The position numbers and the translations under genes were made by a program. The notes under the pieces are model-generated. The model was not told where the DNA came from. It saw only the letters and a program-made list of their open reading frames with translations, and did no database searches. 64,000 bases of DNA from Mycobacterium seoulense (GTDB lineage Bacteria > Actinomycetota > Actinomycetes > Mycobacteriales > Mycobacteriaceae), in assembly GCF_010731595.1 (NCBI RefSeq), contig NZ_AP022582.1:1302001-1366000 (forward strand). The letters run 5' to 3'. Shown in pieces: positions 8,615 through 48,892 of the stretch. How positions within the stretch are numbered: position 1 is the first letter of the stretch; each line of letters starts with the position of its first letter.

Positions 8615-8836
8615 ATGCAGTCCAATCCCTTCGATGACGACAGCGGCAAATTTTTCGTGGTGGTCAATAAAGAGGAACAGCACAGCCTTTGGCCGGTCTT
8701 CACCGATGTGCCGGCCGGCTGGCGGGTGGTGTACGGAGAGGCCGACCGCGCCGCGTGCCTCGAGTACATCGAACAGAACTGGCCCGACATCCGGCCGAAG
8801 AGCCTGCGTGAGAGGTTGGCCGCTCCCGGTTTGTGA
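8615..8836 (+). CDS. MbtH-like NRPS chaperone (73 aa)
   Basis: MbtH-like proteins bind NRPS adenylation domains and are often needed for their folding or activity. The signature is complete for the family: NPFDDDSGKFFVVVNKEEQHSLWPVF at the start, VPAGWRVVYGEADRAACLEYIEQNWPDIRPKSLRE at the end, with the conserved tryptophans (SLWP, GWRV, NWPDIRP). An AGGAGG precedes the ATG by 7 nt. The gene lies 52 nt upstream of the giant NRPS in the same direction, so it is almost certainly its dedicated partner, distinct from the mycobactin mbtH by context. Confidence 0.95.
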   Translation: MQSNPFDDDSGKFFVVVNKEEQHSLWPVFTDVPAGWRVVYGEADRAACLEYIEQNWPDIRPKSLRERLAAPGL

Positions 8837-8888
8837 TGTGTAGATGGTCTAGGTATGAAGGAGTTGGGAAAGCTCTTGGGGGGACTTA

Positions 8889-39998
<31,110 letters not shown>

Positions 39999-40016
39999 CG
40001 GCCCGCACCCGGCGGC

Positions 40017-40355
40017 TCAGGACGCCGAGGCGCCCACAGCGGCCCGGTGCTGGGGGCAATAGGACGCCACGGAAGCGCCGAGAAGGAAGGCCGCTTCGTG
40101 TGCCGACAGATCGGTGGCCCGCACGACGTTGAGCACCAGGGAGGTCGGCGTCTTGCCCTTGTCGAGTCCGGCGCACATGTTGTGCCCCGCGGCGATCGCG
40201 GCGCCACGGTCGGTGAAGACGACGCCGTTTCGCTGAATCTCGGCAATGAACGAATCGTCGATTTGATCGGCTGACGCCGGGGCGGAAAAAAGCACCCCGG
40301 CGGCCGCGAGCGCGACCGCGCCGATTGCCGACCAATTTCCACGATGCGCATTCAT
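40017..40355 (-). CDS. secreted DUF732 protein (112 aa)
   Basis: A small exported mycobacterial protein: signal peptide to about residue 30 (AVALAAAGVLFSAPASA-DQ), then the DUF732 pattern DDSFIAEIQRNGVVF, AAGHNMCAGLDKG, HEAAFLLGASVASYCPQH with two cysteines likely forming a disulfide. The function of the family is unknown. The frame is open seven codons further to a TTG, but ATG 40355 has GAGGAAG about 11 nt upstream and gives a normal signal peptide, so it is preferred. The gene converges on the NRPS, with only 18 bp between the two stops. Confidence 0.85.
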   Translation of the reverse strand: MNAHRGNWSAIGAVALAAAGVLFSAPASADQIDDSFIAEIQRNGVVFTDRGAAIAAGHNMCAGLDKGKTPTSLVLNVVRATDLSAHEAAFLLGASVASYCPQHRAAVGASAS

Positions 40356-40879
40356 TCGCGTCAAGGTCTTCCTCAATGTGCGGCTGAGCCCGGTGGTTCC
40401 AACGGTGGCTGAACATTAGCCAGAATCGGGGCATCTTTCTCGCCGGCGCCAACCGCGCCACCTCACACGATTCGGCCCGGTGGCGGTGAGACCGCTCGCC
40501 GGCTCGTGGCCGGGGCCGCCGACGGCACCGGGCGCAAGATGCGGTGAAAGCCGTTGTGCCGCAGCGCAGTCCCGCAGCGGGCGTCCCGTCACGCGGCTGC
40601 CGACCGGCGAGAGCCGGGAGCGCGGGCGTCGCGACCGGCCCGCGCGGGACCCGACGGCGAGAGCAGAGCGCAACCAAGATTTAACCGTCGCGGGGATCGC
40701 GGCGCGCAAAATCGGGCACCGCGGCGCATAACCCCGCCGGCTTATTCCGAACCATTCGGTGGCCGTCGCCCGTGTGCTCGCACCGGCGCGAGCCGGAACA
40801 CCACGATTGCCCGTTGACCCGAACACATCCGCCGACACATTTCACAGCGGCCTTACGGGCGCGCCGCAACCACCTTCGG
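40356..40879. other. intergenic region between DUF732 gene and amidotransferase
   Basis: About 520 bp of very GC-rich sequence between divergent genes. No open frame here has a ribosome site or family similarity. It should contain the promoters of both neighbours; the only one I can point to is the -10 box at 40880-40885 at its right end. Confidence 0.5.
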
Positions 40880-40885
40880 TATGGT
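40880..40885 (+). promoter_or_regulatory. candidate -10 box of a leaderless transcript
   Basis: TATGGT fits the mycobacterial TANNNT -10 consensus and ends 7 nt before GTG 40893, the distance expected if transcription starts at the start codon itself. No convincing -35 box is seen. The ATG inside it at 40881 would then not be translated. Inference from spacing. Confidence 0.45.
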
Positions 40886-40892
40886 CCAAGGA

Positions 40893-42698
40893 GTGTGCGG
40901 AGTCACCGGGGAGGTACGGCTCGACGGGCGGGTCCCCGATGTAGCAGCGGTGTCGGCGATGGCCGCGGTGATGACCCCAAGGGGTCCCGACGCGTCCGGC
41001 GCCTGGTCACAGGGCCGCGTCGCGCTCGGTCATCGCCGCCTCAAAATCATCGACCTCAGCGAGGCCGGCGCCCAGCCGATGGTCGACTCGGAGCTGGGGC
41101 TGGCCATCGCCTTCAACGGCTGCATCTACAACTACAAAGAACTGCGCAGCGAACTCACCGGGCACGGCTACCGGTTCTTCTCGCACAGCGACACCGAGGT
41201 CCTGCTGAAGGCCTACCACCGCTGGCGCGACGATTTCGTCAGCCACCTGCACGGCATGTTCGCCTTCGCCATCGTCGAACGCGACAGCGGCCGGGTGCTG
41301 CTCGGCCGCGACCGGCTCGGCATCAAGCCGCTCTACCTGACCGAGGACGCCCACCGGATCCGGTTCGCCTCGGCCCTGCCGGCGCTGTTGGCGGGCGGCG
41401 GCGTCGACACCCGCATCGATCCCATTGCGCTGCACCACTACATGACGTTCCACTCGGTGGTCCCCGCGCCGCTGACCATCCTGCGGGGCGTCCGCAAGGT
41501 GCCGCCCGCGTCGCTGATCGCGATCGAGCCCGACGGCCGGCGCGTCACGACCACGTATTGGACCCCGGACTTCACCCGGCACCAGGACCGCGCAGGCTGG
41601 TCGGAGACCGACTGGGAAGACGCCGTGCTCGACGCGCTTCGGGTGGCGGTCAAGCGCCGGCTGGTCGCCGACGTGCCGGTCGGCTGCCTGTTGTCCGGCG
41701 GCGTCGACTCCAGCCTGATCGTCGGCCTGCTCGCCGAGGCGGGCCAGCACGGCCTGATGACCTTCTCCATCGGCTTCGAGGCGGCCGGCGGCGTCGAAGG
41801 TGACGAGTTCCGGTGGTCGGACATCATCGCCCAGCGTTTCGAAACCGACCACCACCAGATCCGCATCGGAACCGACCGGATGCTGCCCGCGCTCGACGGG
41901 GCCATCGGCGCGATGAGCGAACCGATGGTCAGCCACGACTGCGTCGCCTTCTACCTGCTCAGCCAGGAGGTGGCGCGCCACGTGAAGGTCGTGCAGTCGG
42001 GCCAGGGCGCCGACGAGGTGTTCGCCGGCTACCACTGGTACCCGCCGATGCGCTCGCCGGCCGCGGCGTCCCTTCCGGGGGCGGTCGCCGAGTACCGCGG
42101 CGCCTTCTTCGACCGCGACTCGGCGGAGCTGGCGGGCCTGCTGGGGCCGGGCATCATGGCCCCGGGCGACCCCAGCGAGCGCTTCGTCAGCGAGCACTTC
42201 GCGCGCGCCGGCGCCGAGACGGGCGTCGATCGCGCGTTGCGGCTCGACACGACCGTCATGCTGGTGGACGACCCGGTGAAGCGGGTCGACAACATGACGA
42301 TGGCCTGGGGCCTGGAGGGCCGGGTGCCGTTCCTCGATCACGAGCTCGTCGAGCTGGCGGCGACCTGCCCGCCCGAGCTGAAGGTCGCGCACGAGGGCAA
42401 GGGCGTGCTCAAACAGGCGGCGCGGCGGGTGATTCCGTCGTCGGTCATCGACCGGCCCAAGGGGTATTTCCCGGTTCCCGCGCTCACCCACCTCGAGGGG
42501 CCCTACCTCGACATGGTGCGCGACGCGTTGTACGCGCCGGTCGCCAAGGAGCGCGGCCTGTTCCGCACGGAGGCGGTCGACGCGCTGCTGGCCGACCCCA
42601 ACAGCAAGCTGACCCCACTGCGCGGCAATGAGCTCTGGCAGATCGCCCTGCTCGAACTCTGGCTGCAGCGGCACGGAATCACCGGTCCGGTGGCATGA
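40893..42698 (+). CDS. asnO: N-acetylglutaminylglutamine amidotransferase, asparagine synthetase B-like (601 aa)
   Basis: In NAGGN synthesis this class II glutamine amidotransferase converts the dipeptide N-acetylglutaminylglutamine to its amide, an osmoprotectant. The N-terminal glutaminase domain has GPDASGAW, AFNGCIYNYKELR and HSDTEVLLKAY; the synthetase domain has the PP-loop LLSGGVDSS at about residue 267 and GQGADEVFAGYHWY. I start at GTG 40893 because it places the catalytic Cys directly after Met (MCGVTGEV), as this enzyme class requires. An ATG four codons earlier would bury it. The next gene overlaps by ATGA, supporting the NAGGN role over plain asparagine synthesis. Confidence 0.88.
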   Translation: MCGVTGEVRLDGRVPDVAAVSAMAAVMTPRGPDASGAWSQGRVALGHRRLKIIDLSEAGAQPMVDSELGLAIAFNGCIYNYKELRSELTGHGYRFFSHSDTEVLLKAYHRWRDDFVSHLHGMFAFAIVERDSGRVLLGRDRLGIKPLYLTEDAHRIRFASALPALLAGGGVDTRIDPIALHHYMTFHSVVPAPLTILRGVRKVPPASLIAIEPDGRRVTTTYWTPDFTRHQDRAGWSETDWEDAVLDALRVAVKRRLVADVPVGCLLSGGVDSSLIVGLLAEAGQHGLMTFSIGFEAAGGVEGDEFRWSDIIAQRFETDHHQIRIGTDRMLPALDGAIGAMSEPMVSHDCVAFYLLSQEVARHVKVVQSGQGADEVFAGYHWYPPMRSPAAASLPGAVAEYRGAFFDRDSAELAGLLGPGIMAPGDPSERFVSEHFARAGAETGVDRALRLDTTVMLVDDPVKRVDNMTMAWGLEGRVPFLDHELVELAATCPPELKVAHEGKGVLKQAARRVIPSSVIDRPKGYFPVPALTHLEGPYLDMVRDALYAPVAKERGLFRTEAVDALLADPNSKLTPLRGNELWQIALLELWLQRHGITGPVA

Positions 42699-44488
42699 CC
42701 GTCATCGATCCCTCCGGAGACCCCACCGAGGCGATCACGATGGGCCTCCACGACGCCTCGCCGCCGGAGCTGGTGGAGGCGATGGCCAAGGATGTCGAGC
42801 TGGAACTGGGCTGGGGCCGGCTCATCTTCGGCCAGACGTTCGCCGATTCCCAGCAGCTGGTGGAGGCGCTGCGGCGGGAGGGGCCCGGGCGTCGCGACAT
42901 CTGCATCTACGCCCGCGAATCCCACGTGGTGGTCGCCGAAGCGCCGACCGAGCTCTTCATCGACCCCAGCCACACCTATCGCCTGCGCTTCGCCGATTCC
43001 TCGCCGGAGGATCTGTCGCCGTCGCCGCTGGGCATCACCGTGCGCACACTGAACGACCCGGTCGACGCCGACGCCATGAACCGCGTCTACGTGCGCTGCG
43101 GCATGGTGCCCGCCGGGGTCGACGTCATCTGGAACAACCACCTCAACGTGCCGGCGGTGACCTACCTGCTGGCGGTGCGCGACGCGGACGGCGCCGTGGT
43201 GGGCACCGTCACCGGCGTCGACCACGAGTTGCTGTTCTCCGACCCCGAGCAGGGGTCGAGCCTGTGGACCCTGGCCGTCGACCCGGCGGCTGGGCTGCCC
43301 GGTATCGGCGCGGCGCTCACCCGGGCCCTGGCCGAGCGCTTCCGCAACGCCGGGCGCGCCTACATGGACCTCTCGGTCGCCCACGACAACGCCGCCGCCA
43401 TCGGCCTGTACGAGAAGCTGGGTTTCCGCCGCGTCCCGGTGCTGGCGATCAAGCGCAAGAACGCCATCAACGAGCCGCTGTTCAGCCCGCCGCCCGAGAC
43501 GGTCGACGACCTCAACCCCTACGCCCGGATCATCGCCGACGAGGCACTGCGCCGCGGCATCTGGGTCGAGGTGCTCGATGCCGAGACCGGCGAGATGCGG
43601 CTCACCCACGGCGGCCGCAGCGTCATCACCCGCGAATCGCTGTCCGAGTACACCTCGGCGGTCGCCATGTGCCGCTGCGACGACAAGCGCCGGACGCGGC
43701 GCCTCGTCTCCGAGGCGGGCATCACGGTGCCGCGCGCCCGCCTGGCCACGTTCGACGAGGGCGACTACACGTTCCTCGCCGAAGTCGGCGAGGTGGTCGT
43801 CAAACCGACCCGGGGCGAACAGGGCAAAGGCATCACCGTGGGGGTGACCGCCGACAACGGTCCCCAAGAGCTCGCCGACGCGCTGGCCCGCGCGCGTGAG
43901 CAATACCCGGACGTGCTGATCGAGCAGCGGGTGCAAGGCGACGACCTTCGGCTCGTGGTGATCGACGGCCGGGTGGTCGCCGCCGCGCTGCGGATGCCGC
44001 CCGAGATCATCGGCACGGGGGAGCACAGCATCCGGGACCTGATCGCGGCCGAAAGCCGGCGGCGCTCGGCGGCCACCGGCGGCGAGTCCCGCATCCCGCT
44101 CGACGACCTGACCGAGGCGACGGTCGCCGAGGCGGGCTGGACGCTGGACGACGTGCTGCCCCAGGGCACCCGGCTGCGCGTTCGCCGCACCGCGAACCTG
44201 CACCAGGGCGGGACGATCCACGACGTCACCGCCGTGGTGAACCAGGAACTGTGCCGCGTCGCGGTCACGGCGGCCGAGGCGATCGGCATCCCCGTCACGG
44301 GCATCGACCTGCTGGTGCCCGACGTCACCGGCGCCGAGTACGCCTTCATCGAAGCCAACGAACGGCCGGGGCTGGCCAACCACGAGCCACAGCCCACGGC
44401 CGCGGCTTTCATCGACTTCCTGTTCCCCGGACACCCCGGCCAGCCGGCGGCCTGGACCCCCGAGGAGTCGCGCACCGACCGTGGCTGA
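42695..44488 (+). CDS. ngg: N-acetylglutaminylglutamine synthetase, GNAT + ATP-grasp (597 aa)
   Basis: A two-domain enzyme that should acetylate glutamine and ligate a second glutamine. The N-terminal half contains a GNAT acetyltransferase core (SLWTLAVDPAAGLPGIGAAL at about 188-208, then NAAAIGLYEKLGFRRV). The C-terminal half from about residue 320 is an ATP-grasp ligase (VVVKPTRGEQGKGITVGV, IEQRVQGDDLRLVVIDG, AFIEANERPGL). This fusion is diagnostic of the NAGGN synthetase family known from Sinorhizobium and Pseudomonas. The ATG overlaps the TGA of the amidotransferase, so the two are translationally coupled. Confidence 0.9.
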   Translation: MTVIDPSGDPTEAITMGLHDASPPELVEAMAKDVELELGWGRLIFGQTFADSQQLVEALRREGPGRRDICIYARESHVVVAEAPTELFIDPSHTYRLRFADSSPEDLSPSPLGITVRTLNDPVDADAMNRVYVRCGMVPAGVDVIWNNHLNVPAVTYLLAVRDADGAVVGTVTGVDHELLFSDPEQGSSLWTLAVDPAAGLPGIGAALTRALAERFRNAGRAYMDLSVAHDNAAAIGLYEKLGFRRVPVLAIKRKNAINEPLFSPPPETVDDLNPYARIIADEALRRGIWVEVLDAETGEMRLTHGGRSVITRESLSEYTSAVAMCRCDDKRRTRRLVSEAGITVPRARLATFDEGDYTFLAEVGEVVVKPTRGEQGKGITVGVTADNGPQELADALARAREQYPDVLIEQRVQGDDLRLVVIDGRVVAAALRMPPEIIGTGEHSIRDLIAAESRRRSAATGGESRIPLDDLTEATVAEAGWTLDDVLPQGTRLRVRRTANLHQGGTIHDVTAVVNQELCRVAVTAAEAIGIPVTGIDLLVPDVTGAEYAFIEANERPGLANHEPQPTAAAFIDFLFPGHPGQPAAWTPEESRTDRG

Positions 44489-44543
44489 CGCTTGCCATCC
44501 GCTTCGCTCGGGTATTTCTGAAGATCACTCGGAGAGGAGCTCG

Positions 44544-46028
44544 ATGAGCGACAGCGTGCGGACCGGGACCATCACCACCCACGTGCCGGCGCGGCTGGAC
44601 AGGCTGCCCTGGTCGCGATTCCACTGGCGGGTCGTCATCGGCCTCGGCGGGGTGTGGATCCTCGACGGGCTCGAGGTCACGATGGTGGGCAACGTGTCGG
44701 CCCGCCTCACGGAAAAGGGCAGCGGCATCGACCTGAACCCGGCGCAGATCGGCATGGCGGCCGCGTTCTACATCGCCGGCGCGTGCCTGGGCGCGCTCTT
44801 CTTCGGACACCTGACGGACCGCTTCGGGCGGCGCAACCTGTTCATGCTGACGCTGGCGGTGTACCTGGTCGCCACCGTCGCGACCGCATTCGCCTTCGCC
44901 CCCTGGTACTTCTTCCTCGCGCGGTTCTTCACCGGCTCCGGCATCGGCGGCGAATACGCCGCGATCAACTCGGCCATCGACGAGCTGATCCCCGCCCGCC
45001 TGCGCGGCCGGGTCGACCTGATCATCAACGGGACATACTGGCTCGGCTCGGCCGCGGGAGCGGCCGGCGCGCTCGTCCTGCTGGACACGTCGAATTTCGC
45101 GCCCAACATCGGCTGGCGGCTCGCCTTCGGCGTCGGCGCCATCTTCGGCATCTTCGTGCTGCTCGTGCGGCGCAACGTCCCGGAGAGCCCGCGCTGGCTG
45201 TTCATCCACGGCCGCGACGAGGAGGCCGAGCGCGTCGTCGGCGAGATCGAGGACGCGGTGCGGGCCGAAACCGGCGAACCGCTGCCCGAGCCGCAGGGGC
45301 GCAAGCTGAAAATCCGCCAGCGCGAGACCATTTCGTTCCGCGAGATCGCCAGGGTGGCGTTCAAGCTCTATCCGCAGCGCGCGGTCCTCGGGCTGGCCCT
45401 GTTCACCGGGCAGGCATTCCTCTACAACGGCGTGACGTTCAACCTGGGCACCCTGTTGAGCGGGTTCTACGGGGTGCCGTCGGGGAAGGTGCCGCTGTTC
45501 TTCATCCTGTGGGCCCTGAGCAACTTCGTCGGGCCGCTGGCCCTGGGGCACCTGTTCGACAGCATCGGCCGCAAGCCGATGATCACGGCCACCTACATCG
45601 GCTCCGCGGTGGTGGCGGTCGTGCTCGCGATCCTCTTCGTGACCCAGACCGGCGGCGTCTGGGCGTTCATCGGCGTCCTCGCCGTCGCGTTCTTCCTGGC
45701 CTCGGCCGGCGCCAGCGCCGCCTACCTGACGGTCAGCGAGATCTTCCCGATGGAGACCAGGGCGCTGGCGATCGCGTTCTTCTACGCGGTGGGCACCGCG
45801 ATCGGCGGCATCACCGGCCCGTTGCTGTTCGGGCAGCTGATCAATTCGGGCGAACGCGGCCAGGTGGTGTGGTCGTTCCTGACGGGCGCCGCGGTCATGG
45901 CGATCGCGGGGCTGGTCGAGCTGCGGCTGGGCATCGCGGCCGAACGACGTCCGCTCGAGGAGCTGGCGCTGCCCCTGACGGTCGAGGACGCCGACCCCCA
46001 CGACCGCCGCGAAGGCGGGACGCCGTAG
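44544..46028 (+). CDS. MFS transporter (494 aa)
   Basis: About twelve membrane helices with the major facilitator signature DRFGRRNLFM after helix 2, RFFTGSGIGGEYAAINSAIDELIPARLRGR in helices 4-5, and a long charged central loop (about 215-270). It resembles the sugar/metabolite:H+ symporter branch. The frame opens at 44481, but ATG 44544 has GGAGAGGAG before it and begins the family-like N-terminus. It lies 55 nt after the NAGGN synthetase, so it could move NAGGN, its precursors or a related solute; the substrate is not evident from sequence. Confidence 0.85.
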   Translation: MSDSVRTGTITTHVPARLDRLPWSRFHWRVVIGLGGVWILDGLEVTMVGNVSARLTEKGSGIDLNPAQIGMAAAFYIAGACLGALFFGHLTDRFGRRNLFMLTLAVYLVATVATAFAFAPWYFFLARFFTGSGIGGEYAAINSAIDELIPARLRGRVDLIINGTYWLGSAAGAAGALVLLDTSNFAPNIGWRLAFGVGAIFGIFVLLVRRNVPESPRWLFIHGRDEEAERVVGEIEDAVRAETGEPLPEPQGRKLKIRQRETISFREIARVAFKLYPQRAVLGLALFTGQAFLYNGVTFNLGTLLSGFYGVPSGKVPLFFILWALSNFVGPLALGHLFDSIGRKPMITATYIGSAVVAVVLAILFVTQTGGVWAFIGVLAVAFFLASAGASAAYLTVSEIFPMETRALAIAFFYAVGTAIGGITGPLLFGQLINSGERGQVVWSFLTGAAVMAIAGLVELRLGIAAERRPLEELALPLTVEDADPHDRREGGTP

Positions 46029-46181
46029 CCCGGCGGGTTCGCGACTTCTGTTCGCAACCATCGCGGCGGTAGCGTTGACGCGCGTGTAACAAGCTCGCCA
46101 TCGAGAGTTCCTACAGTGAGCCGGTCCACCCCGTTTGTTCCAGGACAACCGGTGGTGCCCCCTTGAGCGATAGGAATTCCA

Positions 46182-48359
46182 TTGAGCGGCAACGCTGTCC
46201 GCCTGCAGGCGATCAACAACGTCGAGGCATACGTCCCTCCGGCCATCAGCTTCGTCCCGGGCGAACTGCCGGGCGAGATCTTCGGTTCCAACGTCTTCAC
46301 CAAGGCGGAGATGCAGGCCCGGCTGCCCAAGGCGGTGTACAAGTCCGTCGTGGCGACCATCGACAAGGGCGCCAAGCTGGACCCGGCCGTCGCCGACGCG
46401 GTCGCCGTCGCCATGAAGGATTGGGCGTTGGAGAAGGGCGCCACCCACTACGCGCACGTCTTCTACCCGATGACCGGGCTGACCGCCGAAAAGCACGACA
46501 GCTTCCTCGAACCCGTCTCCGACGGACAGACACTCGCCGAATTCGCCGGCAAGACGCTGATCCAGGGCGAGCCCGACGCCTCCAGCTTCCCCTCGGGCGG
46601 GCTGCGCAGCACCTTCGAGGCGCGCGGCTACACCGGCTGGGACGTGACCAGCCCGGCCTACGTGCTGGAGAATCCTAACGGCAATACCCTTTGCATCCCA
46701 ACGGTTTTCGTGTCGATGACCGGCGAAGCGCTCGACTACAAGACGCCGCTGCTGCGCAGCCAGCAGGCGATGGGCGTCCACGCCGAGCGGATCCTGAAGC
46801 TGTTCGGGCACCAGGACCTGAACAAGGTGGTGTCCTTCTGCGGGCCGGAGCAGGAGTACTTCCTCGTCGACCGCCACTTCTTCCTGGCGCGGCCGGACCT
46901 GATCAACGCCGGCCGCACCATGTTCGGTGCCAGGCCGCCCAAGGGCCAGGAATTCGACGACCACTACTTCGGCTCGGTGCCCGAGCGGGTCCTCGGCTTC
47001 ATGATGGACACCGAACGGGAGCTCTTCAAACTCGGCATCCCCGCCAAGACGCGGCACAACGAGGTCGCCCCGGGCCAGTTCGAGATCGCCCCGATGTTCG
47101 AGCGGGCCAACATCGCCTCCGACCACCAACAGCTGCTGATGACGGTGTTCAAGACGCTGGCCAAAAAGCACGGCATGGAATGCCTGTTCCACGAGAAGCC
47201 GTTCGCCGGCGTGAACGGCTCGGGCAAGCACGTCAACTTCTCGGTGGGTAACTCCGAGCTGGGTTCGCTGCTGGTGCCCGGCGACACCCCGCACGAGAAC
47301 GCCCAATTCCTGGTGTTCTGCGCGGCGGTGATCCGCGCCGTGCACAAGTTCGCCGGACTGCTGCGCGTCTCGGTCGCATCGGCGACCAACGACCACCGAC
47401 TCGGCGCCAACGAGGCGCCGCCGGCGATCATCTCGATCTTCCTCGGTGATCAGCTCGCCGACGTGTTCGAGCAGATCGCGAAGGGTGCGGCGACGTCGTC
47501 AAAGGGCAAGGGCACCATGATCATCGGTGTCGACACCCTGCCGCACCTGCCGACGGATGCGGGCGACCGCAACCGCACCAGCCCGTTCGCGTTCACCGGC
47601 AACCGGTTCGAGTTCCGGGCACCCGGTTCGGGGCAGACGGTCGCCGTCCCGATGATCGTCCTCAACACCATCATGGCCGAGTCGTTCGATTACATCGCAA
47701 CCACTTTGGAGAAGGCCGTCGACGGCGGCGAGGACTTCGACGCCGCGGTGCAGAAACTCCTCACCGAGATCATCACCGATCACGGCGCGGTGGTCTTCAA
47801 CGGGGACGGGTATTCGGAGAACTGGCAGATCGAGGCGGCCGAGCGCGGCCTGCCCAACCTGAAGACCACGCTGGACGCCATCCCGGAACTGATCAAGCCG
47901 GAATCGATCGAAGTGTTCGAGAAGTACGGCGTTTTCAACGAACGCGAGCTGCACAGCCGTTACGAGGTGCGCCTGGAGCAGTACGCGCTGACGATCGGGG
48001 TCGAGGCGAAGCTGACCCTCGAGATCGGGACGACGGTCATCTTGCCGGCGGCGCTGCGGTACCAGACCGAGCTGGCCTCCAACGTCGCGACGCTGAAGGC
48101 CGCCGGGGTCCAGCCGAGCATGGCCGCGCTGGAAGCGGTTTCGGCTCCGCTGGCCGACCTCACCGCCGCGCTGACATCGTTGGGGGCGGCGCTGTCGGAG
48201 CACTCGGCGGCCTCGGCGCTCGAGGAGGCCAGGCACGCCCAAGAGGAGCTGCTGCCGGCGATGGAGGCCGTGCGCGCCGCGGCCGACGCGCTGGAAGGCG
48301 TTGTGGCCGACGACCTGTGGCCATTGCCGACCTACCAGGAGATGCTCTACATCCTCTGA
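46182..48359 (+). CDS. glnN: glutamine synthetase type III (725 aa)
   Basis: Makes glutamine from glutamate, ammonia and ATP. The size (725 aa), the order of motifs ([84 protein letters not shown]) and the helical C-terminus identify GSIII rather than the usual mycobacterial GSI (glnA1). It has no GSI adenylylation-loop sequence. The start is TTG 46182 with AGGA about 7 nt upstream. It lies 153 nt after the MFS gene and may be a separate unit, but its product is the substrate of the NAGGN enzymes. Confidence 0.9.
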   Translation: MSGNAVRLQAINNVEAYVPPAISFVPGELPGEIFGSNVFTKAEMQARLPKAVYKSVVATIDKGAKLDPAVADAVAVAMKDWALEKGATHYAHVFYPMTGLTAEKHDSFLEPVSDGQTLAEFAGKTLIQGEPDASSFPSGGLRSTFEARGYTGWDVTSPAYVLENPNGNTLCIPTVFVSMTGEALDYKTPLLRSQQAMGVHAERILKLFGHQDLNKVVSFCGPEQEYFLVDRHFFLARPDLINAGRTMFGARPPKGQEFDDHYFGSVPERVLGFMMDTERELFKLGIPAKTRHNEVAPGQFEIAPMFERANIASDHQQLLMTVFKTLAKKHGMECLFHEKPFAGVNGSGKHVNFSVGNSELGSLLVPGDTPHENAQFLVFCAAVIRAVHKFAGLLRVSVASATNDHRLGANEAPPAIISIFLGDQLADVFEQIAKGAATSSKGKGTMIIGVDTLPHLPTDAGDRNRTSPFAFTGNRFEFRAPGSGQTVAVPMIVLNTIMAESFDYIATTLEKAVDGGEDFDAAVQKLLTEIITDHGAVVFNGDGYSENWQIEAAERGLPNLKTTLDAIPELIKPESIEVFEKYGVFNERELHSRYEVRLEQYALTIGVEAKLTLEIGTTVILPAALRYQTELASNVATLKAAGVQPSMAALEAVSAPLADLTAALTSLGAALSEHSAASALEEARHAQEELLPAMEAVRAAADALEGVVADDLWPLPTYQEMLYIL

Positions 48360-48429
48360 TGGATGAGGTCACCAGCAACATGGGAGCCGCGCAGACGAAG
48401 GGCCGACGCGACGAACCGAATTTGTCAGC

Positions 48430-48792
48430 TCACCGGGGTGCCGAGTGTGTTGGTGGCGTCGGCGGCAGCGAGGGCCCCAGCTTTGGCCCCAGCGGGAGGT
48501 CCTGAATGCCTCCCTTGCTGTCCATAGCCGCTGTACACACATGCGTGTTCTGGTTCCAGGTTCCGTGGGCCCACAGGCAGCAAGCCGCGTGGTAGGTCTC
48601 TTCAGAGTCCTCGACATGCGGCTGGTGCATGCAGTTGTTGTACGTCGTCATGTTGAATTCGGCGCTGGCGATCGCGATGTGTCCGAACGCGTTGGCTGCG
48701 AGGGCGATCGCCCCGGCGAGTAGGGCGGCACATGAAATCCTGCGCACCCCTGCGGGACGGGCGATGACCATGGTCGAGTTACCGATGCTCAT
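48430..48792 (-). CDS. small secreted Cys-containing protein (120 aa)
   Basis: The signal peptide is a basic stretch, then ISCAALLAGAIALAANAFGHIAIASA, likely cleaved before EFN. The mature 70-residue protein has four clustered cysteines (NNCMHQP, HAACCLW, HVCTAAM), three or four histidines and a Pro-rich tail (GPSLPPTPPTHSAPR). I do not recognise a named family. AAGGAG lies 7 nt before ATG 48792, which decides the start over the longer open frame. It may be a disulfide-stabilised cell-wall protein; the histidines and cysteines would also allow metal binding. Confidence 0.75.
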   Translation of the reverse strand: MSIGNSTMVIARPAGVRRISCAALLAGAIALAANAFGHIAIASAEFNMTTYNNCMHQPHVEDSEETYHAACCLWAHGTWNQNTHVCTAAMDSKGGIQDLPLGPKLGPSLPPTPPTHSAPR

Positions 48793-48892
48793 GGATATTC
48801 TCCTTCGGTGTTCGCAGGCCGGTTGGCTGCGTCCACCAGCTAGGAGCGACCAGGAACCCAAGCGGTGACACATTTCTGTCATCCTCTAGGGA

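Noticed and set aside
46075-46117. TTGACG ... TACAGT upstream of glnN as a promoter
   Set aside because: The two hexamers are too far apart, and no nitrogen-regulator (GlnR) site could be made out.
44409-47396. 995-aa minus-strand open frame opposite the MFS and GSIII genes
   Set aside because: Low-complexity Arg/Gly/Asp-rich translation; the plus strand carries two well-recognised genes here.
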